Below are positions 27,600 to 35,796 of a stretch of DNA of 64,000 nucleotides, one piece after another (positions within the stretch are counted from its first letter, which is position 1; each line of letters opens with the position of its first letter). The position numbers and the translations under genes were made by a program. The notes beneath the pieces are model-generated. The model did no database searches. It saw nothing but the letters and a program-made list of their open reading frames with translations, and was not told where the DNA came from. The stretch is from Tolypothrix sp. PCC 7910 (GTDB taxonomy: Bacteria > Cyanobacteriota > Cyanobacteriia > Cyanobacteriales > Nostocaceae), in the NCBI RefSeq assembly GCF_011769525.1, contig NZ_CP050440.1, forward strand, positions 248,001 to 312,000, given 5' to 3'.

Positions 27600-27655
27600 T
27601 CCCAATCCCCAATCCCCAATCCCCAATCCCCAATCCCCAATCCCCAATCCCCAAT
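27600..27655. repeat. CCCCAAT heptamer array, about eight units
   Basis: Almost perfect head-to-tail CCCCAAT units between two convergent genes, ending next to the stop of the 244-residue gene. Typical STRR of heterocystous cyanobacteria and likely to vary in copy number. Confidence 0.9.
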
Positions 27656-28389
27656 TAACTAATCACACTATTTTCATCGAGAAAATGATCTCTACTAAAG
27701 CTTCTGCGGGGTATTTGTCTACCAGACATAGCTTTGAGTTTAGATGTAAAGGAATCGGTGCGATCGCTAATTTCGGGGGTAAATTGCCCAATTGGACTAT
27801 GATTGGCTGCAGCCGGGAGAAATCGAGGAGAGTTATTACCAGTTTGTGCAACAGCGTACTCAGGCTGAAGAGTTGGCTGTAGTTGGGGAACAACAGGTGC
27901 TGTTTCTTCAGTTTTTTCTGGTTCAGGTACCACTTTGATAGGCGCAAGCTGTCTTTGGTGATACTCATGATTCACCTTAGTAGCTGATGCATCACCTGTA
28001 GGGGATGATAAGTGATAGCTAGTTTTTTCAACAGAGGGGTTTTTCTTAGCTGGATATAAAACTGGTGATGGAATTGCAGTTAAGCTTTCGGGAAATTTGC
28101 TACAAATCAAGCGTTCAAATTCCATATTGAAATGATAAGTAGCCTGGCCCCGTCTGTGCCAGAAGTTTAAAATTTGTTGTACGGAAACTGCTTTGTAACG
28201 ACCTTGATACAGTGCTTCTATGACTGCAATATGTAGCCATTCAAGTGGGTAATGGGTTTTCCAACGCCTAATTAGCTCACTGGCGCTATAACCACTCAGG
28301 TCAAAGCTATAGTGAGTTAATAGGGCGGTTGCCAAATCGGGAAATGTGTCTGTAACTGGTGTTACCATTGAACTGTTAGCTTCAGACAT
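27655..28389 (-). CDS. Conserved cyanobacterial-type protein of unknown function, 244 residues
   Basis: Not assigned. Residues about 14-105 form a helical, Trp-rich domain (HYSFDLSGYSASELIRRW, LEWLHIAVIEALYQGRYKAVSVQQILNFWHRRG) that looks like a small winged-helix or protein-binding module. The rest (about 115-244) is Pro/Ser/Gln-rich, low complexity and probably disordered, ending in a basic RQIPRRSFSRDHFLDE segment. No signal peptide or membrane helix. Convergent with wzt. Could be a regulator, but that is speculation. Confidence 0.7.
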   Translation of the reverse strand: MSEANSSMVTPVTDTFPDLATALLTHYSFDLSGYSASELIRRWKTHYPLEWLHIAVIEALYQGRYKAVSVQQILNFWHRRGQATYHFNMEFERLICSKFPESLTAIPSPVLYPAKKNPSVEKTSYHLSSPTGDASATKVNHEYHQRQLAPIKVVPEPEKTEETAPVVPQLQPTLQPEYAVAQTGNNSPRFLPAAANHSPIGQFTPEISDRTDSFTSKLKAMSGRQIPRRSFSRDHFLDENSVIS

Positions 28390-28495
28390 AAGTTAAAAAT
28401 TTTACCCATTACAAATAGGCTAAAGTACTTTTAATTACAAGGGATTTACCCAAGTGTTTTTTTAATTAATAGGAAATGTTTCTTATTCTACTGTG

Positions 28496-30586
28496 TCAAT
28501 TGATTGTATGGGAAACAATATAGGGTGAATTAATTGCTGTTGTGCGTTGAATTGCAGCTAAAGCTTGATAAACCATCGCTGCTACTTCTGCACGTGTCGC
28601 TTCACGAACTGGCACAAGCAGCTTAGGATCTGGGTAATTAACTACTATTTGCTGTTGAGTAGCGGTTGCTACAGCCTTCTGGGCATATTCAGGGATAGTG
28701 TCCCGATCTTTATAAGCAACTAAGGTATTGCTATCGGCTGCTGGTAGGGCTAGTCCATTTACTAAAGAGACAATTACTTGTAACCTTTGGACATTTTGAT
28801 CGGGGCGGAAAGTGCGATCGCTAAATCCACTCACAAAACCACCGCTAGCGGCAATTTCAATGGCTTTAGCAGCCCAAAAACTCTTGGGTACATCAGTAAA
28901 ATCGATGGCTGCGCGTTTAGCAGTTGGGTTAAAAGCAGCTGCCACTAAAGCGGCATACTGGGCGCGAGTCATGGGTTTATCTGGCTGATAGGTACCATCG
29001 GCAAAACCTGTGGTTAAGCCCATGCTGACTAAGCCGCGAATAAAAGCTTCTGCCCAGTGTCCTTTCAAGTCGCTAAAAGAAGGGATATCAACATCAGGGT
29101 TGACAATGTAAGGCGAGGCGATCGCTTTTTCTTGCCCAATAGCGACTAATGCCTGATAAATAATCGCAGCTATTTCTGCGCGAGTAATATCCCGCAATGG
29201 TTCTAGCTGTTCAGCTTTTGGGTAGTTAACCACCAGTAACTTTTGGGTAGCTACTGCCACTGCATTAGTAGCATAGCTAGGAATTTGAGCGCGATCGCCA
29301 TATACAGTCAACACATTTGGGTTCCCCCCACTCCATTTCAATCCATTCACGATAGATACAATTGCCTGAATTTTTGTTAAGTTCTGTCCTGGTCTAAAAG
29401 TCCCATCAGGAAATCCACTAATAAAACCCATATTCGCTGCCCGCGAAATGGCTGATGCCGCCCAAAAATCTGGTTTGACATCCGTAAAATTACTGGCTTT
29501 ACTGCTGCTGGGTGGTGGAAAAGTCTTGGCAATTATAGCAGCATACTGGGCACGAGTGATCGGTGAATTTGGTTTAAAGGAACCGTCGGGGAAGCCACTA
29601 ATAAGACCTTTGCCTACTAAAGCTTCTACATAAGCTGCTGCCCAATGCCCACCTAGATCATAAAAACTAGTGCCTAGTGATACTTGGGAGGGGGTTTCTA
29701 TCGATGAAGAAAGAAAATCAACTGCGCCTTGAACTTTGCTCGGATTTAATTGATTACCAACAGAAATTAGCTGCCCAGATGTGACATTTTGTAAATCGAA
29801 TACTTGATTATCACGAAAAACATTACCAGCAGAGTCTTGATTACTACCTAAATCAGGAAATGCATTTCCATTCACCAACAAACCGCCTTGGGTATTGTTG
29901 GTAATGACATTTTGACGTAATACTGGTTTAGCATCGCGAGAGAGAGCGATCGCAGTCTGATTTTCTGTTAGCTTATTATTTGCCACCAAAGGCCCAGCAG
30001 CATCACTAATTGCTATGCCTATAGAATTTTTTTGCAAAACATTCCGCAAAACTTCGCCCTTGCTATTACGTGCCATCGTCAACCCACTGGCAGCATTTTG
30101 CAAAAATACATTATCTAAAATTGCGGGTTTAGCTGTGCCTGTGGTAAAGACACCTTCTCTAGCACAATTAATAAATGTATTGTTAGTCACAGTAGGGGCA
30201 GTTGACTCAATCCAGACACCAGTTCCTTTAGGTGTGTTATTTGTCACGGTTACACCCCGCAAACTGGCATCATCTAGCAATAGCAGCGTCACGTTTTGCG
30301 CGCCAAAGCTAGCACTCTGATAAGTGCCACTTCCAATAATCACAATGCCAGCACCTTTACTGGCTTCGTTTCCCACCACAATCACCCCCGCAGGAATAAT
30401 TAGGGGAAACACCTCACCACTTGCGGCGCTATATGTCCCTGAACCCAGTTGAATAATAGTAGATTGTGTAGATGCTTTTAAGGCACGGGTGAGGCTTTTA
30501 AAGGGACTCAACCGTGAACCCGCGTTAGCATCATTTCCCTGTACGGAATTGACATAGATTGTGGTCACGAGGCTAGAGTTCACCAT
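28496..30586 (-). CDS. Beta-helix (DUF1565) protein with six SLH domains
   Basis: 696 residues. N-terminal DUF1565/pectate-lyase-like right-handed beta helix (about 8-300; starts IYVNSVQGNDANAGSRLSPF, with many NTFINC/NVFLQN turns). Then six S-layer homology repeats in two sets of three: about 312-360, 372-420, 430-485, then 505-552, 568-616, 626-685, with motifs like GHWAAAYVEALVGKGLISGF and ITRAQYAAII. SLH repeats bind pyruvylated cell-wall polymer or outer-membrane-linked sugar. No signal peptide is visible, and in-frame stops lie just upstream of ATG 30586, so the export route is unclear. Confidence 0.85.
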   Translation of the reverse strand: MVNSSLVTTIYVNSVQGNDANAGSRLSPFKSLTRALKASTQSTIIQLGSGTYSAASGEVFPLIIPAGVIVVGNEASKGAGIVIIGSGTYQSASFGAQNVTLLLLDDASLRGVTVTNNTPKGTGVWIESTAPTVTNNTFINCAREGVFTTGTAKPAILDNVFLQNAASGLTMARNSKGEVLRNVLQKNSIGIAISDAAGPLVANNKLTENQTAIALSRDAKPVLRQNVITNNTQGGLLVNGNAFPDLGSNQDSAGNVFRDNQVFDLQNVTSGQLISVGNQLNPSKVQGAVDFLSSSIETPSQVSLGTSFYDLGGHWAAAYVEALVGKGLISGFPDGSFKPNSPITRAQYAAIIAKTFPPPSSSKASNFTDVKPDFWAASAISRAANMGFISGFPDGTFRPGQNLTKIQAIVSIVNGLKWSGGNPNVLTVYGDRAQIPSYATNAVAVATQKLLVVNYPKAEQLEPLRDITRAEIAAIIYQALVAIGQEKAIASPYIVNPDVDIPSFSDLKGHWAEAFIRGLVSMGLTTGFADGTYQPDKPMTRAQYAALVAAAFNPTAKRAAIDFTDVPKSFWAAKAIEIAASGGFVSGFSDRTFRPDQNVQRLQVIVSLVNGLALPAADSNTLVAYKDRDTIPEYAQKAVATATQQQIVVNYPDPKLLVPVREATRAEVAAMVYQALAAIQRTTAINSPYIVSHTIN

Positions 30587-30764
30587 TAGTTGTTACTAGT
30601 CAATTGTTTAAATTTTGACGGTTGTAAATAATAACTCTAGTTATAATCACTCTGGGAACATAAGTACATCTAAGCGAAAAATATATCTGAGTAAGCAGAT
30701 TATACTGGCGCTATATCGTAGCTACATCTTTAAATTTAATTAAAGGCACAGTAATTGTACCTCT

Positions 30765-30800
30765 GCATGGGGCATGGGGCATGGGGCATAGGGCATAGGG
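30765..30800. repeat. CATGGGG/CATAGGG heptamer array
   Basis: Five or so units of GGGGCAT and GGGCATA, then TTGGTAA units up to about 30825, between the SLH gene and the acetyltransferase gene. Confidence 0.75.
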
Positions 30801-30874
30801 CATTGGTAATTGGTAATTGGTAATTGTTTTTTATTTTTCCCCCTGCTCCCTGCTCCCCTGCTTGCTCCCAATCC

Positions 30875-31285
30875 CTACTGGTAACGATACATCAGCCGCA
30901 GTTCGCCTACTTCAGTTGTAAAACCCCAACGCTGATAAAAGGGCATCATTTCTGGTAAGCAGTAAAGCGCAATTTGCTCAACTTCTCTCAACTGGGGATG
31001 ATTGATAGCTGCATCCATTAACTTAGCGCCAAGCCCCATTTTTCTATAGGTAGGTTTGATAATTACATCGTAAATTGTTGCCCGATAGACAAAATCTGTC
31101 AGAATGCGGGTAAAACCGATCAATTCTTGGCTATCAGTAACAAAGGCAATAATAATATCTGATGCAGCCAGCATTTTGACTACATCTTGATATTTACGAT
31201 TTTTAGTCCAAAATTCATTTTTGTATAAATCTACTAACTCTAAAATTTGATTTTCAGTCAGATGGTCAACAATTTGGTAGTGCAT
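30875..31285 (-). CDS. GNAT family N-acetyltransferase (136 residues)
   Basis: Single GNAT domain using acetyl-CoA. Motif A is visible as VIIKPTYRKMGLGAKLMDAAI (about residues 75-95), and the fold ends with LPEMMPFYQRWGFT (about 113-126). The substrate is unknown. Single gene downstream of the LysR gene on the same strand, 158 bp apart, so possibly its own unit. Confidence 0.88.
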   Translation of the reverse strand: MHYQIVDHLTENQILELVDLYKNEFWTKNRKYQDVVKMLAASDIIIAFVTDSQELIGFTRILTDFVYRATIYDVIIKPTYRKMGLGAKLMDAAINHPQLREVEQIALYCLPEMMPFYQRWGFTTEVGELRLMYRYQ

Positions 31286-31443
31286 GATGTAGTTGTGAGC
31301 AATTTGATGAAATCCAAGAAGCGGGTAAAGAAATAAATTATTTTAAAAAAATTAATTGCACAAAATTAGACGCTCAAATCCTCAAACAATCTAAGCATCT
31401 AAATCAAACGAATTTTAACAAATAATATAAAATTGCCAAATTA

Positions 31444-32337
31444 TCAGTAAATAAATTGCACCAAGCTATAAAAATCAAATTTTCTCAGCATTTCTAAAAA
31501 AGTAAATACCGTCGGCACATGTAGCGCCTTTGATAAAATGACAACGCCAATAATTCTTTCTAGCGGTACAGGTAAACTGTATACTTGCACTTTTGGGGGA
31601 ATCGGAACTGCTGCTAGCCGGGGCATAATAGCTGCTCTCAGCCCTTGATTAACCATACTCACAACAGTAGAATCTTCTTGAATATCACTAGCGGTATGAA
31701 TGGGGATTTCTACAATTTTGAGGTGATGGTGCAGAATCCGTCCGCAAGGTGTACAGGGAAGCAATACTGGTGGATAGGCGGCGATTTCTTCCCAGGTAAT
31801 TTGTGAACTGCTAGTTTTTGTCTGTGGTGGAATCAAAGCTACATAATCATCGCGGAAAATTTCCCAGGCTTCAAATTCATCACTAGTAGGGAGACAAGTA
31901 ATCCCAATATCAGCACGTCCATCACGCAAACATTGTTCTACATCAGGGAAGGCTGGACATTCTATGATTGTGACAGCTACTTCGGGAAATTTTTCGTGAA
32001 ATTGCGCGATCGCTTTTGGTAGTAAATGGGTAGCAACACTGCGAAAAGCTGCAACTCTTACATGGCCACCATGCAACCCTTTATGTAAATCAGCTTCCCG
32101 TTCCATCATCTCCAGATGTTGCAATGCTTGACGAGCGTGGTATAAAATACGCTCCCCCGCAGGCGTAAGTACAGCACCATGACGACCCCTAGCAAATAGA
32201 GGTACACCCAATTCTTCTTCTAAGGTAGCAATGGCGTGGCTCACTGCTGGTTGAGAAAGTTGCAATGTTAAAGCAGCCTCACTAAAGTTACCGCAATCTG
32301 CTACTGCAACTACCGCTCGAAGTTGAAAGAGTTTCAT
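31444..32337 (-). CDS. LysR family transcriptional regulator
   Basis: 297-residue regulator. The winged helix-turn-helix is at about residues 3-60 (FSEAALTLQLSQPAVSHAIATLEEELGVPLFAR) and the type 2 periplasmic-binding effector domain from about 88 to 295. ATG 32337 starts directly with MKLFQLRAVVAVADCG; the alternative two codons upstream is less likely. LysR proteins commonly act on a divergent gene. Here the divergent neighbour is a 92-94-residue unknown protein at 32588. Effector unknown. Confidence 0.9.
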   Translation of the reverse strand: MKLFQLRAVVAVADCGNFSEAALTLQLSQPAVSHAIATLEEELGVPLFARGRHGAVLTPAGERILYHARQALQHLEMMEREADLHKGLHGGHVRVAAFRSVATHLLPKAIAQFHEKFPEVAVTIIECPAFPDVEQCLRDGRADIGITCLPTSDEFEAWEIFRDDYVALIPPQTKTSSSQITWEEIAAYPPVLLPCTPCGRILHHHLKIVEIPIHTASDIQEDSTVVSMVNQGLRAAIMPRLAAVPIPPKVQVYSLPVPLERIIGVVILSKALHVPTVFTFLEMLRKFDFYSLVQFIY

Positions 32338-32587
32338 GGTCAATTGATGCGATCGCTTTTAGAACATCCTCATCTTAAATTGTTGCATTGGGCATAGGGC
32401 ATGGGGCAATGGGTAATAGGTAATTGGTAATTGTAATTTTCCCCTTATTCCCTCATCTCCCCAATCCCCAGTCCCTAGTCCCCAATCCCCGACTATAAAT
32501 GCCATTTATAGATAGTATGCAAGCCATTTTTGGATTGTTTACTCAGGTGTTGTTAGAGTTGCTTTTATAGAGAGCATCTATCGAGAA

Positions 32588-32872
32588 ATGGTTATGAAAA
32601 ATGAAATTAGATCTTTGCAAACCAGCAAAATAATTTTCAACAGAAAGTTCAGAAGTGATATTTTCACATCTGTTTGCCAAGCCTTTTCTGGTTTCTGCAA
32701 AAATGCGATCGCAACACTAACGGCAGATCCCAACGAATTACAAGTATTACAAAAGTCTGACCGCCACGGTAATACCTATTGGCAAGCTTACGATCCCGCT
32801 ACAGGCAAATCTTTCTCTTCCGGCTCCGAAGCTGATGTATCTATGTGGATTGAGCAGCTTTATAAATACTAA
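32588..32872 (+). CDS. Small hypothetical protein, 94 residues
   Basis: Not recognised by function. The C-terminal half, LQVLQKSDRHGNTYWQAYDP with TGKSFSSGSEADVSMWIEQLYKY, looks like a compact conserved fold. The N-terminal half is basic. No signal peptide or membrane helix. The start may be ATG 32588 or the ATG two codons later. Divergent from the LysR gene. A HIP1 core lies in the coding region. Confidence 0.6.
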   Translation: MVMKNEIRSLQTSKIIFNRKFRSDIFTSVCQAFSGFCKNAIATLTADPNELQVLQKSDRHGNTYWQAYDPATGKSFSSGSEADVSMWIEQLYKY

Positions 32873-32931
32873 TAACGCCAACCGAAATTCTCAACTATAC
32901 CAATTTGAAAAAAGAATCCGACAGATTGTAG

Positions 32932-32952
32932 GGGCAAGGCAGTGCCTTGCCC
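32932..32952. repeat. Near-perfect palindrome beside the MITE
   Basis: GGGCAAGGCA-G-TGCCTTGCCC, 10-bp arms with a single central base, five bases from the left end of the 135-bp element. It can form a cruciform or RNA hairpin. Confidence 0.75.
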
Positions 32953-32957
32953 TCTAG

Positions 32958-33092
32958 AATAAGTAAGTCAGTGGAAATAAACCAAACTATGTTAAGGAAC
33001 GTAAATAGGCTTGAAATCCTTACCAATGACTAATGACTAAGGACAAATGACAGCCTCAGCCAGTTATCTTTAATTTCGCCGACCTACTTATT
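32958..33092 (+). mobile_element. 135-bp MITE-like element, copy 1
   Basis: A second copy of exactly 135 bp lies in inverse orientation at 49075-49209, and I count about seven differences between them. The ends are imperfect terminal inverted repeats, AATAAGTAAGTCAGTG and (reverse) AATAAGTAGGTCGGCG. No coding frame. No transposase with matching ends is in the window. Confidence 0.8.
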
Positions 33093-33125
33093 ATTGATGT
33101 GTCGCAAACATTATTTGATTTGGTA

Positions 33126-33302
33126 TTACTTATATTGCGACTTGGGAATTGTTAACCCAATATAGCCACCCACTCCTACTTTGGCTAAATCTATAAAAGT
33201 AGAGCGGTAGTTTTCATCAATAATTGCCAGCACTAATGAACCACCTACGAGAGTTGAGATAACTCCGGCTAAAACCATATCTTTCAGCTTATTATTGTTC
33301 AT
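33126..33302 (-). CDS. Small predicted membrane protein, 58 residues
   Basis: ATG 33302 has AGGA (33313-33310 region on the minus strand) about 8 nt upstream. Begins MNNNKLKDMVLAGVISTLVGG and contains one clear hydrophobic helix (residues about 8-28) and a second, weaker one (about 37-52, DLAKVGVGGYIGLTIP). Such Gly-rich two-helix miniproteins can be phage-related or stress proteins, but nothing specific is recognised. It lies 200 bp downstream of the sigma-like gene on the same strand. Confidence 0.6.
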   Translation of the reverse strand: MNNNKLKDMVLAGVISTLVGGSLVLAIIDENYRSTFIDLAKVGVGGYIGLTIPKSQYK

Positions 33303-33505
33303 AACGTTATCCTATTTTGAGTTATCTACTAATTAATTAGTGGCTGGCTTTCTCAAATAGTGACTGAGCTAAATGTTAAGAATTCTTGAATTAAATTATT
33401 ATTATTTAAATTTATTTACTATACATAGTGATTAGGAAACCTCCTATTTTGATTTAGGAGGGAGAAATATATAGATATATTATCAATATTGCTTACATGG
33501 AGCAT

Positions 33506-34198
33506 TTATAAAATTTTTGACTCATCCATATATTTACTTCTCAATTCATCTAGCGCCCTTGCACCCCGTTTACGGGCAGTCACAGTGCTAATTTTTATGC
33601 CTTCTTCTTGGGTTAGTAATTCAGCAATTTTATCCCAGGAAAGATGCTTAAAAAATCTCCAAATCAACAGTCTTTGATTCCTTGGTCTTAGTAGCTTAAT
33701 TTTTTTACGAATTTCTTCTGTCTCATCACATGGCATCTTATCCTCGGCTCGACAGTTAGCCCAATATTCTAATTTATCTGCATCAGTCGCCTCACTACTT
33801 TTAGCTTTGTCATACTGGCTGCTGATGTAGCGTTGGCTAACTACCTTAGCCCAAGCAATCGGATAAGGGACTTTTTTTCCTGAGCGCAATGTCTTCACTA
33901 AACAAAGAGCCGCATAATTAATCACGTCTTCTTCATAGAGGATACTATTCATTTTCAGCACATATAGCCGCAGTTTTATGTAATCTTTGAGTTTCTTGGA
34001 TTGCAATATCTCGGTGACTTCTGCATAGCATTCTCTATTTCTTGCGTTCATCATAATATCTAAATTTTCCTCCAAGCAAAGAATTTGTTCTAAATTTGAC
34101 TTATTCGTTTGACTCCCACCTTCAGTAGTACTTGTGCTTGACAAGATGCGACTCAGCAGAATTTTGCTAACGGTACTGCTGTAAGACGTTTTTCCCAT
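33506..34198 (-). CDS. Sigma-70-like protein with region 4 helix-turn-helix
   Basis: 230 residues. The C-terminal 70 or so (from EEIRKKIKLLRPRNQRLLIW) match sigma region 4 / ECF-type HTH: RFFKHLSWDKIAELLTQEEG then STVTARKRGARALDELR. A middle helical section (about 60-135, KLRLYVLKMNSILYEEDVINYAALCL, PIAWAKVVSQRYISSQYDKAK) may be a diverged region 2, the latter resembling the DNA-melting part. The N-terminus is Ser/Thr-rich. It could be an ECF-like sigma factor or an HTH regulator. A degenerate copy of its own 5' coding end precedes it (34212-34334), and a membrane protein gene diverges from it. Confidence 0.7.
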   Translation of the reverse strand: MGKTSYSSTVSKILLSRILSSTSTTEGGSQTNKSNLEQILCLEENLDIMMNARNRECYAEVTEILQSKKLKDYIKLRLYVLKMNSILYEEDVINYAALCLVKTLRSGKKVPYPIAWAKVVSQRYISSQYDKAKSSEATDADKLEYWANCRAEDKMPCDETEEIRKKIKLLRPRNQRLLIWRFFKHLSWDKIAELLTQEEGIKISTVTARKRGARALDELRSKYMDESKIL

Positions 34199-34606
34199 TT
34201 ATTTTTCTTGATTAGGAAAAAATATGGGACAAACTTCTGACTAACTCCTGTTTGCGACCTCTTTCTGAAGTATTAGTATTGTTGCTTGACGAAACGTGAC
34301 TCAATATTGACTTAACCAGTTTATGAACTGTCACATTAAATACATTATTGATTTTTTTAGCTTTACTACTTAGTTTTTTTTATACCAAATTTTCATAAGT
34401 AATGTTTGCAATTATTTTCAGTTTTTTAAATTGATTTTCTATAATCCATGTCACACTTTGTCTCAAATCAGCACTATCTATCTAAAGACATATGAGATGG
34501 TTTAGAAAAATCAGGTTGCTCTACCTAACCTTTACCTTGAGTTGTACTCAAAGGTTCCTATTTACTATGTAAACGAGTTCATCAATCAATAGGAGAATAT
34601 TTAATA
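34199..34606. other. 408-bp divergent region with partial duplication of the sigma-like gene start
   Basis: 34212-34334 resembles the first 100 bp of the minus-strand gene (shared TGCTTGAC and GACTCA blocks on the + strand). On the minus strand it encodes a 40-codon frame from GTG 34334. The rest is AT-rich and should hold the two divergent promoters. Confidence 0.55.
34212..34334 (-). CDS. Possible 40-residue upstream peptide, related to the next gene's N-terminus
   Basis: GTG 34334 to TAA 34212, ending 13 nt before the sigma-like start codon. The peptide (TVHKLVKSILSHVSSSN...) is similar to residues about 8-40 of the next protein (TVSKILLSRILSSTSTT). No ribosome site precedes GTG. It may be a leader peptide, or merely the remains of a tandem duplication. 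Confidence 0.3.
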   Translation of the reverse strand: MTVHKLVKSILSHVSSSNNTNTSERGRKQELVRSLSHIFS

Positions 34607-35614
34607 ATGAAAAATAACCTGTTTGCAAATTCTCAAAGCAATAAGATAAGTTATAGGCATCCTAATAATTGGTTGCATAAACTGCTTCATTGTAAATTCA
34701 TAACAATTAGCAGTAATGCTGATATCCCAACTAATGGATATCTTGAAAAAATAATTGAAGAATACAGGAGATTAATAACTATTTGCGAACCCTCACAAGC
34801 ACAGCAAAGACGGCTTGAACAAATTTTGGAATTAGCGGTATATGACACCATTCTCAGCAAATCTATTGACCGTGTTGAGAAAGAGATGGTGATTCAATTA
34901 AGAATACATGACCCAATCGATGCTAAAAATAGCAATTTAAATCATAGCAATCAAGCTGAAGATTTAAAAGAGGGTAGCTATCTGAATAATTCCGATAAAA
35001 TAGTTGTTCTACCCTTGCCGAGAGTCTCTCATCAGCCTAAAAAAACTTATGTATGCAAACAGTCAGATATCAACATAATGTCAGCAATTTTAGGGGTAAC
35101 AGTGACTCTTTTAGGAGTATATTTATTCAACCCTTGTACTTTATTTGATACAAAAGAAGGTAAACAAATAGCTCCAAAGTCATCAACAGATACCAAATTA
35201 GTACAAATTCCTAATTTTTCAGAATATTATTTACCAAAATTCAGCGATAGCTTCAACCAAGAAAATTTTAATAGGATAAACAATAATATTTCATTGCAAG
35301 CAGTCGGGTTACCCGCAAACCAGCAGATAGCAGAAAATAAACAAATTTGTTTTGAGACAAAGCAGCGGCTTGCTGAACAGCAGCAGCAGCAAGCTGAAGA
35401 GAAACAGCGACTTGCAGAGGAAAGAAATTCTCTAAAGGAAGCTAAAAAATGGAAATATGAAGCACAGAAATATTTACGACAAGCGCAATCGTATTTAGAT
35501 ACAGTAAAAAATTACACTAATGCACATAAGTCTTTTCCACAGACACAAGAATTTTATGTATCATTACAAGAGAATTCCATCAACACACCTAATCCTAATG
35601 CTGCTTGTCCTTAA
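34607..35614 (+). CDS. One-pass membrane protein with coiled coil, unknown function (335 residues)
   Basis: Not recognised. An N-terminal cytoplasmic part (about 1-160) is mostly helical, with RRLITICEPSQAQQRRLEQI (about 54-73). One membrane helix follows (about 165-185, SAILGVTVTLLGVYLF), then an outer segment with a Gln/Glu/Lys coiled coil (about 250-305; RLAEQQQQQAEEKQRLAEER). AGGAG (34592-34596) supports ATG 34607. The topology, an inner N-terminal domain, one helix and an outside domain, is like anti-sigma factors, and the divergent neighbour is sigma-like. That pairing is inference. AT-rich and lacking HIP1 sites, unlike the housekeeping genes. Confidence 0.65.
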   Translation: MKNNLFANSQSNKISYRHPNNWLHKLLHCKFITISSNADIPTNGYLEKIIEEYRRLITICEPSQAQQRRLEQILELAVYDTILSKSIDRVEKEMVIQLRIHDPIDAKNSNLNHSNQAEDLKEGSYLNNSDKIVVLPLPRVSHQPKKTYVCKQSDINIMSAILGVTVTLLGVYLFNPCTLFDTKEGKQIAPKSSTDTKLVQIPNFSEYYLPKFSDSFNQENFNRINNNISLQAVGLPANQQIAENKQICFETKQRLAEQQQQQAEEKQRLAEERNSLKEAKKWKYEAQKYLRQAQSYLDTVKNYTNAHKSFPQTQEFYVSLQENSINTPNPNAACP

Positions 35615-35709
35615 AAATTGGAATCAGCTATATTGTTAAGCTGATTGTCCTTTAATTTTCTCTTAATTTAGCCTGCATAAATTACGTGTGCGTGATTTTC
35701 AACGCACAG

Positions 35710-35746
35710 GCGATCGCATGACTAATGTGTTTAGTCATGCGATCGC
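35710..35746. terminator. HIP1-ended hairpin between convergent genes
   Basis: GCGATCGCATGACTAA (35710-35725) and its exact complement (35731-35746) around a 5-nt loop. Both arms start with the HIP1 octamer. It lies between the coiled-coil gene and the convergent acetyltransferase. No T-tract, so it may be a structural repeat rather than a terminator. Confidence 0.55.
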
Positions 35747-35796
35747 TCCCTCATGCACTTTCTCTAGATCTCATCTCTATATGGAAGCAATGCCAG

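Noticed and set aside
27600-27655. CRISPR-like regular repeat
   Set aside because: Units are 7 bp with no spacers; it is a heptamer array.
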